Assembly (NCBI GenBank): GCA_032433595.1
Contig: JASWJB010000196.1
Span: forward strand, 1-64,000
Source: Conoideocrella luteorostrata
Lineage: Eukaryota; Ascomycota; Sordariomycetes; Hypocreales; Clavicipitaceae
Direction of reading: 5' to 3'
DNA length: 64,000 nucleotides
Shown here: positions 1 through 11,693 of the stretch, piece by piece
Layout: every line of letters starts with the position of its first letter
How positions within the stretch are numbered: position 1 is the first letter of the stretch
Made by a program: the position numbers and the translations under genes
Notes under the pieces: generated by a model
Databases searched by the model: none
The model's input: only the letters and a program-made list of their open reading frames with translations
Told to the model about the DNA's origin: nothing

Positions 1-3000
1 GTTAAAGGACGTGATACCTCCAAAATAGTAGCCGCGCCGTGCGCCAACTCGGGAAGGGAATTCATACACGCGCGTCATAGTGTGATATGTCCGATGTTCG
101 CACTATGCTTCCCGAAGTGCAGTATGCACAATAAAGTTTGCAAAAAGTTTATGCACTCACTTACTCGGGCTGGGAGGAGCTTTGAAACAAGGCGCCAAGC
201 GATGGGTGGGCGAACTGTGCGGTGCATTAGCTCACCGTCATTGACAGACAGCGAAGGAGCAAACTTTTTTTTTAGGATATCAGATCTAGACCAGCACCGC
301 CTTGCCAAAAATGACCCAGCTGGGATTGGGCTGGGATTGGGCGTAGAGATATATGCCCGCGTGTTAGTAGTTTCATCGACTAACACGACTGTACTCCGTA
401 CAGTACTATATATATTGGGCTGGTATTTGACTCCTTGTAGACCAATCAGCCGGCATATTCCGCTGTGTTTCCATGGCCCAACCAAACTGGCTGCGCGATC
501 AGATCCAGCCTCGTATTGAACTGTTCATGCATGGAAATGCTCGTCATGGTTCGTACATGACATGGCGCATGAGCAGAAACACCACGGTGCTCAATTGCCA
601 ATAATGGCTGTAATTATGACGTGTAAAAAGCCGGCTGTCAGAAGATGCGATTTCACGTGTCTGTTTCGAAGCTCGCACACTCAACGTATCCCATAGATAA
701 TGCATCGGCGATCTACTTCCATTTGTCCAACGCAGTACTTCACAAGCACCGCTGTACTGACAAATACCGATCCGATCTGGCGTTACTTTGATTGAATGAC
801 CATATTGCTCATCCAAACAACAACAAAAAGAAACCCAAGCCGTGCCGCGTGGATCACGATCCGGGGCATCATCCGCTAGAACGGTTTCAGGCAAGAAGTT
901 TACTTCGAACTTTGTATGAGGCACGAGAGACGCCATCGCCGTGCGGGATAGGTTAGGGCCAGTTCATTATTCGGCATAATAGCCAAGGGCGGCAAGTACC
1001 CATAATTTGAAGCTGACGACGGGCTTTTGGACCTATGGTAGGGGGAGTGTTCCGTATACGGAGTAGATAGTTGCTCTATATGAGAGAATTGAACTCACAC
1101 ACGCTTGCTGCGGGTCTTGCCCACGGACTGCATTATCGCATTCAGCCAAAATCTTTTGCTTGCTTGTCACCCTGCGCACAACGTCATCTCGTTCGCGATG
1201 TCGAAACACCGCCCGTTTCACCTCCAGCCTGCTGTTGGCCAATCATGGTGAAGCTTAAGCCCGGGAGGGCCAGCTATGGCGGGTCGCGAGTGGAGACAGG
1301 GGTCTTTGACAGTGCGCATTGGTGGGTCGCCTATTGTACTGCAGTACATCCCTGAGACTGTCAGCCCGGCGGCTCAACTGGTGATCCTGCCGGTTTCTTC
1401 ATTGTACTGTAACAAACTGCAACTCACTGAGAATGTGCCCCATCTTCAGCCGTAGGGGCTTTGGGAGCCGCAGCAGAGAGACATCTGGGTGAGCTGTTGC
1501 GACTTGGGTGCTGCGGTTGCCAATAGATTGCCGACGCTGTGCAGGTGGCGAAAACAATTGAGACAGGGGGCCCGCGGAGTGACGAGCCAAGAGTGAAGTC
1601 TTCCAGAAAACACATAGCAGTGATCACGAGGGCTACTGCAGCTCGTAAACGTCAAACAGTGCTGGAGTGTGCCGATTAGCGTCTCAAGTTCGTATGCTCC
1701 ATGTCCTTGAGCACTTTAACTGCCATTCCAGTATGTGACACATGTTCCGGTTCCCCGTTTAATATGTCTTTGTTTATTCTTGGAACAACGCACCCTGGTC
1801 TTGCAATGCACCTGTCGTCTATATTGTTTGTAACCAGAATTATACTCCTTCCGTTAGAAGACGCAACGAACGCAAGGGAATAGTCGTATCTTCATCTGAT
1901 GGCTAGGCGTCGGGGGCTTCACCTCTGACAAGGACCTCCCAGCTTACTGCATTGGCTGTCTTCCGTTATGGCACTGGTGAGTATCTCTTAGACGAGAACT
2001 TCTAACCAAAGCAGGGCGATGTTGACAGGAGCAACGTCACACGTCGCACCTCTCGAACGTGTCTTGCGTATTATGTATTGTATGGGTGTGTGGTAGATGG
2101 TGACTATCAGAGCACGCAAACACGGCAGCTGGTACAACCTGCATGCTGGCTCGTAATAGCCCGAGTATCGAAACGATACACACTGTCAGCCATGAACTGT
2201 GTCATGTGCTAAACGTGGTTGCTGGGTTGTGACTGAAGGGATGTAGCACGGCAATTCCACGGGGAATGCTACCAATCGCAATATTTTGCTTGTTCTTCAT
2301 TGCTTCTTACCTGAGCAGCGCCACCGCGCTTTGTCGCGTCTCCGTTCGGATATAGATGATGCAAGAGGTTAATATAACGGCGGTGACAATATCATCTGGT
2401 AGTCTCGGATTCTCTAACCGGCGCAACTGGGTGGGTTATAGGACAAGGGGGGCTGTCAGCTGTGCATCCCAGTTGCTAAGAAAAGACCCAAGATCAAATT
2501 GTTTCGTCGTCGCGTTTTCATGCGAGGATGAGGGATCGGGGACTCCAATCCCTCGCCATTGTTGTACCTGTGATATGCCGTGCGACCAGAAACATGTGGT
2601 GGCGCAGTGACGTTGGCCGGGACATGGCAATTGACACTCCTGCCTGTCCATCGTCAGACAAGCTACGGAGTACTAGGATGTAGGTTTAGAGGAAGAAACT
2701 TAAAAAAGATCGAAGACGCATACAGAGTGCTGTCACGGCGTTGTGGTGAGGGAGCGTTGACTAGCAAACGAACTAGTAGATAATTATGGAGGTGTCTTTG
2801 TGTGTATTTCGTATCCCGTGGCAGTAGAATAGCAGAATAGTTACAACATAATGGAAAAGGCATTGGCGCACGTGCATATTGGCGAGTTTCAACTTTTCCA
2901 CCAGTAAAGACTCTCACGAACAATAACAACGGGCGACAGCGACGGGGGCGGGTTGCGGTGCCGCAGCCGCTGATGCAAGTATCTGCGACGGCGACCGGCT

Positions 3001-4018
3001 GGGCTGGCTGAAATTACAGGGATAGCCCCGCCGCAGTGTCCTCAATTTGCTGGGCTGATCCAGATCGTCTTACTCGTACTTAGCAGTTAGCTGAGATGTA
3101 AATTGTGTCTGCTTGTCATCATCGTCACCCGCCTGCAACACAATCACGCGGCAGGACCACGGGGCGGCCATCAAACTTGGCAGGTCGAGCTCTGCAAGCA
3201 GAACACTGGTGGTTTGGGGTTTGGAATTTGGAATTTGGAATTGAACTTGAAATTGAAATTTGAAATGGGCTCCCTTCTGGCCACAGCGCCGGTCCCGCTC
3301 TACTGGATTGTGACGAACAAATACGTAACTATTGTGTTGTTGTGTTGTACTAGTATCCCGAGACGTGGGCGTCTGGCGGTTCGTGGTGCTCAAGTGTACG
3401 GATACGGAGCACCATCGCTGCGGAGTAGTCAGTGTCAGGACGAATGGACTCAGACTTGGGGGCCTTTTCAGAGCGGGAAAGTCAGAACCCCCCCCCCACC
3501 CCTGCCCGGCCGGCGTTGTTTTGGATCAAATCACTTCCTGGTCGTTCGCTGGCCAAACAGCCAAACGGCCCAACTGCTCCGCTGGCCGTCTGGCGCCCTG
3601 TAGAAATCTCATATGCTGCCCCTCGACGCAGCCGACCCCTGCCATCCACCCCCAAACCGCCGCAGTCGTGGCTCTTTATTATTCATCCGTCCTCCCACCA
3701 GACGATGCAGATGCACACTCCGGACTTGCTGACCGACGACACACTTCAAGTCGCCCTTCACATCGCAATCTCGAGTCGCTGGTTTGTCGTGCTGGACAGT
3801 CCTGCTCCTGCGTGCATTGTTTCTGCATCTCATCATTCGCCGGCAGAGAAGCCTGTCCGTCATCGACTTTTCCAGCTGCCTGGTATGCAACCCACCCCCT
3901 CGAGGCAACTGTCACCACCACTACCTGAGCCCTTTGCATCGACCGACCGAGCCCTTCCGCCATTAGAACCCAATACAACCCTCCAGCCTTTCGGCCTTAA
4001 TCTTACACATACGACATC
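1..4018. other. Gene-poor stretch upstream of STE11
   Basis: No supported gene in 4 kb. Open frames on both strands overlap each other and show no family signature. The best is an ATG-started minus-strand frame at 544-936 (130 residues, three adjacent Cys near residue 39), listed separately. At about 3210-3270 there is a low-complexity run of GGAATTT/GAAATT-like units. The last few hundred bases before 4019 are C-rich with CT and CA tracts and probably hold the STE11 promoter and leader. The motif TACGGAGTA or its complement lies at 392, 1057 and 2664. Confidence 0.5.
544..936 (-). CDS. Possible hypothetical protein or gene remnant
   Basis: An ATG-started single frame of 130 codons. It is not recognised. 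The middle part (about residues 25-75) has a globular-looking composition with Cys, Trp and Gly, unlike random translation, while the C-terminal third looks like read-through noise. There is no signal peptide, no intron evidence and no neighbour that would suggest a role. It may be the tail of a decayed gene. Confidence is low. Confidence 0.2.
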   Translation of the reverse strand: MASLVPHTKFEVNFLPETVLADDAPDRDPRGTAWVSFCCCLDEQYGHSIKVTPDRIGICQYSGACEVLRWTNGSRSPMHYLWDTLSVRASKQTREIASSDSRLFTRHNYSHYWQLSTVVFLLMRHVMYEP

Positions 4019-6892
4019 ATGGCGATGCTTTCATCGAAGTCGCCGTTCCCCCCGGCCCTAAGTACCTCCAACATATCACCCAGTACGAGCTTGCCGTCTG
4101 CTTTGCCAACGTCGAGGAGAGTTCCGGTAATGTCGAGCACTTCACAAAACTATGCTAGCCCGACCGAATCCGAGTTCTCGGACGGCGATGGGCCCGATTC
4201 GGTCAGGAACTGGGGCGAAGACCGCGTCTGTGAATACCTTCGAACCGTAAAGTGTGGTGATTACGAAAAGATCTTCCGCAAGAACCACATTAATGGCGAA
4301 AACCTTTTGGAGATGGACAAGGAGGTTTTGAAAGAGATGGGAATTGATAAGGTGGGAGATCGCGTGCGCTTGTTTTTATGCATTAAGAAGCTGCGCACAA
4401 AGACGTTTGCGAATCAGAAGAAACGAAATAGGGTGAGTGGAAAGTGAACTACTTGGGCAACTGCCCATCCATCCGTCACGGCCTGCCGGCTGTTCAACAA
4501 CTGACGCCCTTTTAGGATTCATTTTCTGGCCTCGAAACATACTCATCTCTTCCACAACTAAGTACCCTCTCCCCTCAGGCTGTTCCTACGCCTCGCTCCG
4601 CCCCGGCGACATCTGCAAACCGACGATATTCGCGGCAGTTCGATGTGCCTGCCCCACTGGAAACGGGTAAGCCCCCCCTCTTCGTGATTCATTCGTCCTA
4701 CCTGCAACGAGATTCTCTGCTGACACTGCACCTTTTTCATCTCAGCACGCCAAGCTCGATTTCCGGCTGGAGTGGGTTACGTTAGCAGTGTTGGTCAAAG
4801 TCAGCCAGCGAGATCTCAAGCATCTGGAGGCGCATCGGAGCTTTCCTCTAGTAGACTGGTCCCTTCTCACACGAGAAACAACTCTAGTATGGATGGCTCG
4901 TTGATGGCTGCACTGCCCCAGGGGCAGGATGTTATCCGCGTCATTTCTACCGGTGGCGTCACCAAGGTGGTCAAGATTGCAGACTGTAAAACTTGCGAGG
5001 ATGTTATGCGAGTGACCCTTCGAAAATTCGCGCTTCGTGAAGATCATGAAAGGAACTATTGCTTCTGGGTTCTTACCGGTATTGACCCCGACCCGTCTCA
5101 ATGCAGGCGGTTAGGCGATACAGAGCTTTGGCGTATCATCAAAGGCCAAAGACGACCTGAACGTAACCGTCTTATCCTGCGACGGGTGCCAGCGGGAGAA
5201 CCAGGCGAATCTGAGCTGCAGCGCGCGGCTGCCATAGCCATGGAGGAGGAGCAGCAAAAACATACCAAGGCTCTCGAAGGGGTTGACAAGCGAAGCCAGC
5301 TCAAGGTCCAGAAGGTCTTGGGAGAGAACTGGGATGATCAATTACAGCAGCCGCTGTCACCGGTTTTCTTTCAGCACAGAGAACGGCCCATTGCAGAGGT
5401 GTCGAGGGACATGGACAGAACCCCACTAGCTGAGGCTCGAGGACCCCAACGTCGGAAGATGCGTCAATTTGGTGGGCTTCGACCCCCAAGTGAGTTGATT
5501 GCTTCGGATTTGACGTCCTACTTCCCCGATCACCGCCGAGAAGATATTGACCGCACGGCACGTCTCTCCATGAGACGCTCTACTCGCTTGAGCAAGGTCA
5601 ACAGTCGACTGAGCGTAGCCAGCAGCATCAGTCTTGCGTCTAGCATACAAGACGCTCCTCCAATCCCAACTATTGCCGACTCTTGGCTTAGTGGCGCTGC
5701 ACATGTGGCCAAAGTGAAGCCACACGATGCACAAGGCCGCGTACCCTCAATATACAATAGAGACTCGGTTGCTTCATCGCAATTAGGTACTCTTCAGGAA
5801 GAGTCACCTGTAGAGCCTGATCGGAAGTCATACGTGTCATTCACAACAGAGAGTGGAGAGGATACTACTCCGCCCGTTGACTCTGCTCCCGTAAGCATCA
5901 CTGACCCTGACGGCAACACCACAAACACCAGCTACTTTGATGGTGACGGCTCGACAGGATCCGGATCGTTCAATGAAATCCGTCAAGCACTCACAAATGA
6001 TGGGGACGAGGTTGATGAAGTGCTTGAGAGCTTCCTTGCTGGCGAGTCGTGGGATGAAAACAAATGGATGAAAGGTGCCCTCATCGGCAAAGGTTCCTTT
6101 GGATCCGTCTATCTGGCGCTACACGCCGTAACGGGCGAGCTCCTCGCGGTGAAACAGGTGCAAACACCAGCTCCTGGTGCCACGGGTCAAAGCGAAACCC
6201 GCAAGAGAGGCATGATTGACGCACTGAAGCGTGAGATGGGCTTGCTCCGTGACCTGCGCCACCCCAACATTGTGCAGTACCTTGGCTGCAGCTCGTCCCC
6301 GGACTTTCTCAATATTTTCCTCGAATATGTTCCTGGCGGTTCCGTGCAGACAATGCTGAACTCGTACGGAGCCTTGCCCGAGCCGCTTGTTCGAAGCTTT
6401 GTCCGCCAAATCTTGATGGGTCTGTCCTATCTTCACGGCCGTGATATCATTCACCGCGATATCAAAGGCGCCAACATTCTAGTGGACAACAAGGGTACCA
6501 TCAAGATATCCGATTTCGGCATATCCAAGAAACTGGAGCAATCCAACATCTTGGGCAATGCTAAGAACAACAGACACCGTCCTTCGCTCCAGGGCTCGGT
6601 GTTTTGGATGGCTCCTGAAGTGGTCAAGCAAACAGAGTATACTCTCAAGGCGGATATCTGGTCTCTTGGCTGCTTGGTCGTAGAGATGATGACGGGCAAC
6701 CATCCATTCCCAGATTGCAGTCAGCTGCAGGCAATCTTCAAGATTGGCGGAGGCACAGCATTTCCTACAATTCCCGAGCACGCCAGCGAAGAGGCTCAGA
6801 GCTTCCTTAACCAGACCTTTGAGCTCAATCACGACTTGCGACCCAGTGCGGATGAGTTGATGCTCAGTTCATTCCTGTCACACATGACGTGA
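4019..6892 (+). CDS. STE11: STE11-type MAP kinase kinase kinase
   Basis: Three exons, 4019-4432, 4516-4666 and 4746-6892, join in phase to 903 residues, the usual length for filamentous-fungal Ste11 (Neurospora NRC-1, Magnaporthe Mst11). Order: Ser/Pro-rich N-terminus; SAM domain about residues 64-128; Ras-association-like domain about 250-335; Ser/Pro-rich linker; C-terminal kinase about 630-900. Kinase marks are complete: GKGSFGSVY loop from 636, catalytic-Lys region AVKQV (K658), HRDIKGAN (D760), DFG (D778) and APEVV. In the family it acts in the cytoplasm, receives signal from a Ste20 kinase and Ras through the Ste50 adaptor, and phosphorylates a Ste7 MAPKK in the pheromone/invasive-growth cascade. 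The intact active site implies a working kinase. Confidence 0.96.
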
Positions 6893-7647
6893 GAGGCATG
6901 CACGATATCTGTTCTGACTTTATTTTTTTCTTTCTAATTTCTGCCGTTTTTTTATCACTATTGGCATACGGCGACTTGGGCAGGTACCAACGCCCGATTA
7001 AGTTCTTTGACAACTAGAGTACTTGGTTGTGGTGGACAGCAAAGGAGTGGCATTGCAGGTACACTTGGGAGATACCAGTGGCTTGGCGTTCACGACATAT
7101 ACAGTTTAGTTAATGGAGGACAATACTCACGATGTAAAGAGTGTATAATAGGAAGAATAGAAGCAACGAATGATGACGCCCTCTCATAATCATGGTCTCC
7201 CCCTGGTGTCGAACAAAGGTGCATATTGCAAATGTGTAAAACTACGAGAGCGGAACAGAACAGAGAGGGGCCCATTTCCTCGGCCTAGTACGCTCGAAAT
7301 ATAAACGACCATGTTGTTGCCTTGAGCCTATTTATCCACTTTTGGGGAGCGTGACACTGAAGGTTTGACGGATGACTGGAGGAGTGACAGGGTTGCACTG
7401 CCTGGCGCCTCACTTCTTTGCCTCACTTTGACTTGGGTCTCAAGAGTAAGCAATTGAGGGGGAATTGCCAACCCCGCCACCGCAGCTTTTCAATATGGCA
7501 CTCGATTTCTTCTGCTACCGCCATTTTCTACCTGCACGCCAACGAAACAGCATAATTTGATTTTATCGAACTCCTCACTCAATTGTGCCATCTCGATATC
7601 TACTTGGGAAAGAATTATCGGCGCGCGGCACAAGTGGGGCCGACTCA
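6893..7647. other. Intergenic between STE11 and GGCT-like gene
   Basis: About 750 bp with no gene. It begins with a T-rich stretch (6920-6955) likely to be the STE11 3' end and ends with the GGCT-like gene's promoter and leader. The frames seen here are short and lack family features. Confidence 0.5.
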
Positions 7648-8256
7648 ATGGCACCAAAACGAGAAGACAGCAACCTATCGCAGGACAGCACCATAACCAT
7701 CGTGCCAGACCGGCACGAGGTTCTCTATTTCGCCTATGGCAGCAACTTGTCGACGGAGCAGATGAGACAACGCTGCCCGGATTCCACGCCCCTGGGACTG
7801 GCGTACATGCAAGGATGGAAGTGGCTCATCAACGAAAGAGGGTATGCGAACGTGGTCAGGATTCCTGACTCAACTTCAGTGCCGGCAGCAGCAGCTTCGG
7901 ACAACAACGTGGATGGAAAGGGTAAGGGGGGTAGCGAGGAAAAGAACCGCGTCTATGGTCTGTTGTACTTCCTCCCGCAGGGGGACGAGGCCAAGCTCGA
8001 TGTTTATGAGGGCTATGACTGGGCGTATGGGAAGCAGATGTGCGATGCGCGAATGATTCTGGATGATCAGCGGAAGCAGCTGGATATTCCGGTGAAGGTG
8101 CTGGTGTATGTTGATGAGAATAATGTGAAGGAGAGCGATCCCAAGGACGAGTATGTGCTGAGGATGGAGAGGGGGATCGAGGATGCGGTGAGCAATTGGT
8201 GTTTGGATGAGGAGTATGCGAATACGGTGATGAGGAGGTTTTGGAAGAAGATGTGA
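7648..8256 (+). CDS. Gamma-glutamylcyclotransferase-like protein
   Basis: Single exon, 202 residues. The start is the ATG at 7648; the frame stays open 21 codons further upstream but without another ATG. The substrate-pocket motif YGSNL is at residues 30-34, and E121 in the LDVYEG motif matches the glutamate that acts as general acid/base in human GGCT. The Gly/Lys-rich stretch about 85-99 is a low-complexity insert. Family members release 5-oxoproline from gamma-glutamyl dipeptides or related amides in the cytosol, in glutathione turnover. Fungal relatives are annotated as AIG2/GGCT-like, and the exact substrate cannot be read from sequence. Confidence 0.85.
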   Translation: MAPKREDSNLSQDSTITIVPDRHEVLYFAYGSNLSTEQMRQRCPDSTPLGLAYMQGWKWLINERGYANVVRIPDSTSVPAAAASDNNVDGKGKGGSEEKNRVYGLLYFLPQGDEAKLDVYEGYDWAYGKQMCDARMILDDQRKQLDIPVKVLVYVDENNVKESDPKDEYVLRMERGIEDAVSNWCLDEEYANTVMRRFWKKM

Positions 8257-8578
8257 CGACGACGGGGGGGGGGAGGCCATACGCTTTTTCATGTTGGACG
8301 CTTCGGCTGACCTGCGGGTTGGTCATACAACGTTGTAATCAGCAATTGTTATTGTCGTGTGGTCGCTTTGAGGTGATCAACCTGGAGACCACCTCTGACC
8401 CCCAATCAACCACAACTCACTCAATAAATGCATACGTTTGAAACAAACCCGCCATTTTAGAACACCGCTTTAGGAAGCTCAATTTATTCCGCTAGTAACG
8501 CCGTTTCGCTCATTATGCATAAAGTTGACATGACAAGTAAAGGAAGTTCCGTATTATCCATATCGGCCAAAAATCCAA
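8257..8578. other. Convergent intergenic
   Basis: A 3'-to-3' gap of about 320 bp between the plus-strand GGCT-like gene and the minus-strand secreted-protein gene. It contains AATAAA at about 8423 and otherwise no feature. Confidence 0.5.
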
Positions 8579-9187
8579 TCATGACAACTCAAACGCCTTC
8601 TTAGCCCTCTCGAAATACGCTTTCCTCTCGTCCGTCACGCTGACCCCCACGCACTGCATATACGCCTGAAACCCTTCATCGACATTCGCGCTCAGCTTGT
8701 CCCTCACGTCCTGGCCACACTGCGTAGCCAGGAACCACGGCCCGCTGCCGAAGTTGTATTCGTCCGGCTGCACCAGCGAGAGGATGCGATTCAGCGTCTC
8801 GTCGGACTGGCCGTCCACCGAGGGGATGTTGGCCACCTGATCCTTCACGCCCGGGATCTGCTTCGCGTACATGAGGTTGTACTTGGCCATCTGCATGTTG
8901 GCGGTGCCTTGGCCGGCCCGTCCTGGCGAGACGTTGTGCTTGTATTTGAAGTCAACGGATTCAAAGGCCATGAGGGCGATGACGGCGGCCATTTGCTTGG
9001 TGCAGTAGATATTGTACTGGGTCATGGACTGGGCGATCCACGGAGCGGCTTGCTCGGCGGTGCGGCATTCTTTGGGGTCGGGGCAGGAGGTTGCTTTGGG
9101 GGTAATCTGCTGGACGATCTTGACAGCGTCGAGGGCGGTTGCTGCGGTGGTGAGGAGGGCGAGAAGGGTGGTGGTTGAGAAGTGCAT
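8579..9187 (-). CDS. Small secreted protein, conserved fungal family
   Basis: Single exon, 202 residues, ATG at 9187. Residues 1-18 form a classical signal peptide ending Ala-Thr-Ala. The mature protein has five Cys (including C35 and C41) and a helical core with the string YKHNVSPGRAGQGTANMQM, which I recall as typical of a widespread secreted ascomycete family without assigned function. The alternating helices around an ESVDFKYKHN segment could suggest a lysozyme-like fold, but I see no catalytic pair I would defend. A TATATAAA-like box sits about 125 bp upstream. It is presumably an extracellular protein; role unknown. Confidence 0.85.
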   Translation of the reverse strand: MHFSTTTLLALLTTAATALDAVKIVQQITPKATSCPDPKECRTAEQAAPWIAQSMTQYNIYCTKQMAAVIALMAFESVDFKYKHNVSPGRAGQGTANMQMAKYNLMYAKQIPGVKDQVANIPSVDGQSDETLNRILSLVQPDEYNFGSGPWFLATQCGQDVRDKLSANVDEGFQAYMQCVGVSVTDERKAYFERAKKAFELS

Positions 9188-11693
9188 GTTGGGTGGTGGT
9201 GGTGGTGCCGACGGCGGTGGTGGTTAACAGTGATGGTGATGGAGATGGGATAGTGTATAATCAAATATTTCAGGGGAAACGGGAAACTGGAAATGGGAAA
9301 CGGCGAGGATGGTTTATATAGTACCGGGAGTCGCTTTTACATGGGCTTGTCAAGCTCGACGGCCGGTGAGTGCAGTGACGCTGGCGTTATGCTGAATCAG
9401 ACAAAAAGCAAGGCAAGGGATGGATGAGGGTGCGCAGAACAGGGAACTGAAGCTCTATTTGTACATGAACGACCTCTTTTCCCAGCCCTTAAGTCATGGG
9501 CATCCCGCCTGCTAGTTTGGCAGGAACATTTCCACAATCGTGCAATGAAACCGTTCAGCATTGACATGTTCACCAGAGAATTCTGTTTATGATTGGGGAT
9601 TCACAGACGGGGATGAAGGCTGCCAGTGGAACGGGCGGGCCAATGATGCGGCGGGATGGCGGGGACGCGGCTGCGTGATGAAACAGGGGCAGGGGAGGGC
9701 AATGGGAGATTCAATGGATCTGCAAGTTTGGGGGTCAGACCAGGAGGCAAACTCGCGGGTGGAAAGTAGTTTTTTTTTTTTTTTTTTTTTCGTCTTTTTT
9801 TTTTGCGGCTCGAAGTTAGACGGGAGGATGTGGCAAGTCGGATGATTCTGGGGTTGGGGTTTGTTCAACAGATGATGAGCAGTTGTGTGTGCTGGATTCC
9901 GTGTATGTGAGTCAGGTTGTTGCACTGAGCTGCCGCATCAACTATGTACAGAGAATGCCAAGAGAAATAGGAGCCTGTTTAAGAGTCGTAGTAACTACAC
10001 ATGAAAAGAGGTCTTTGGCTGGGCTGCGCCATTTTGGTGTTGAGGATGGAAGCATCTCATGGACCGTAAGTCTCATGCGCTGTAAACACAACAGGATTTA
10101 ATAACAGACTCGCTACGCTCACATTCATCATGGACGTAAAGAAACAACCTAAGACGGGCATCGGCATGTTGAGTGTGACGCCATATCCGCAGTGATACCG
10201 GACGAACGAACACCTGCGCATCCATGCCCAGAGCTTTAACGAGCCGCTTAGACAACCATGTCGTGTCATCCGGAGACCCCAGTCCTACTTTGTGCGGCAA
10301 CCGCGGTAACTACCTTGACGGCAGCATCCTCGAACGGTTCAGATGCGACGAGCAGGGACAGGAGCTGCGCGGCATACTAACTAGTGGCATGACGACGAGG
10401 ACTGTCCTGCAATTTATTGACCCGGGGAAGCGAGTCCTGCTTCAGGTTCGTGGGTAGCTATGGAGTTATACACCACGATGGTCTCCACTACGGAGCATTC
10501 CATGATGGGATGATAGCTGTTATTCTTTGGGGTACAGTTTTATCACTCTGACTAATCTAGGTAGCATGCTGGCGTTACGGTTGGTGTCAGACTGCCTTGG
10601 TAGATGCATGAGTTACCGGAATAGGCAGCTTCTATGCCGGCTGGGGGGAGCATCAAAATCGTTCTTGGCGGTTGAGTGGAGTTGGACAGGGCGGGTCTTG
10701 AAAGATGAGATGGTGGTGAGCTGTAGTTATTTGGCTCAGTGGAAAAGGTATGCTGTGTTGGAGTAGTAGTTTAATTAATTTTTCTTCACAGCTAATGACT
10801 TCATCAATCCTGATCCTACTCCCTTCGCAGCACAGTGAAGTGCACGCCCTCTCTATGATGCATCAATAATGCGGTTATGCCCACGTATTGTAATCTCACC
10901 GCCCTTCTAAATTTTTTTTTATATGCGTGTTGACTGGATTATGAAAATATGACACCGGGACAGGGGATGCTGTGGTGGAAACGGGAGGACGGCTGGGGTC
11001 AGAGTTGACTCCGACTCTTCCCCTAACTGTATGTCTCCGTTGTTCAAGGTAGCCGATCTCCGTTGCAAGTGGTAGTTTCTTCTTTTATTGATATTGTCGT
11101 CAGTCATGGATTCATCTCGATGCGTAACGATGCAGAATTTAGAAACCGGGTATACTCTAGCGGAGAACATTGACCAACGAGTCAAAGTAAGCAACATGTT
11201 GACAATAAAGCGGGTGGCCAGAGCTGGGTCATCAACAGCTGAGAGCATCTAGTATCCTGTGAAACTATTTATGTAATTTATTATTTTTGTTGTTGTCATC
11301 ATTTATCTATGGGACCCGTCAATTCGTAATTCAAGATACACATGCTGGCTGCATCATAAACGTATGTGAATTCCATCACTCCAAGTACGCTCTCAGTGAG
11401 ACTTCAGTTTTGTGCCGGCATGTCTCGACCTTGGCATGATTCACATGCTCGCCGCCGCTCATTGCGAGTCAACAGCGGCTCTACACAAGATTTCTGGTCA
11501 AATTTTCTTTTGTCAAGTCTTTAGTCCCCGCGTATTCACTCGTGCATGCCATCATCTGAAGACAGCAGCATGGCCGGCTGGACGTCTCGGCGGATGGCCC
11601 CACAGGAACTCCTTGTCCGGCCGCATTCCGTCATCCGTACAATAACTTCAGTATTCACATGTTCGAGATAACCACCAACTACCTTACCACGCC
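9188..11693. other. Long intergenic region
   Basis: About 2.5 kb between divergent genes (secreted protein on minus, PrpF-like on plus). It contains a T-tract at about 9769-9800, broken only by CGTC, and scattered short frames up to about 110 codons with no family features. Near 10500 there is one partial copy of the TACGGAG motif. No RNA gene was recognised. Confidence 0.5.
9311..9320 (-). promoter_or_regulatory. TATA-like box of the secreted-protein gene
   Basis: TATATAAACC on the minus strand, about 125 bp upstream of the ATG at 9187, a fitting place for a core promoter of a strongly expressed secreted protein. Confidence 0.45.

Noticed and set aside
3332..4061. Overlapping plus-strand frames of about 200 codons before STE11
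   Set aside because: They overlap in different frames, are rich in Pro/Ser, and run into the STE11 start; likely leader or promoter sequence.
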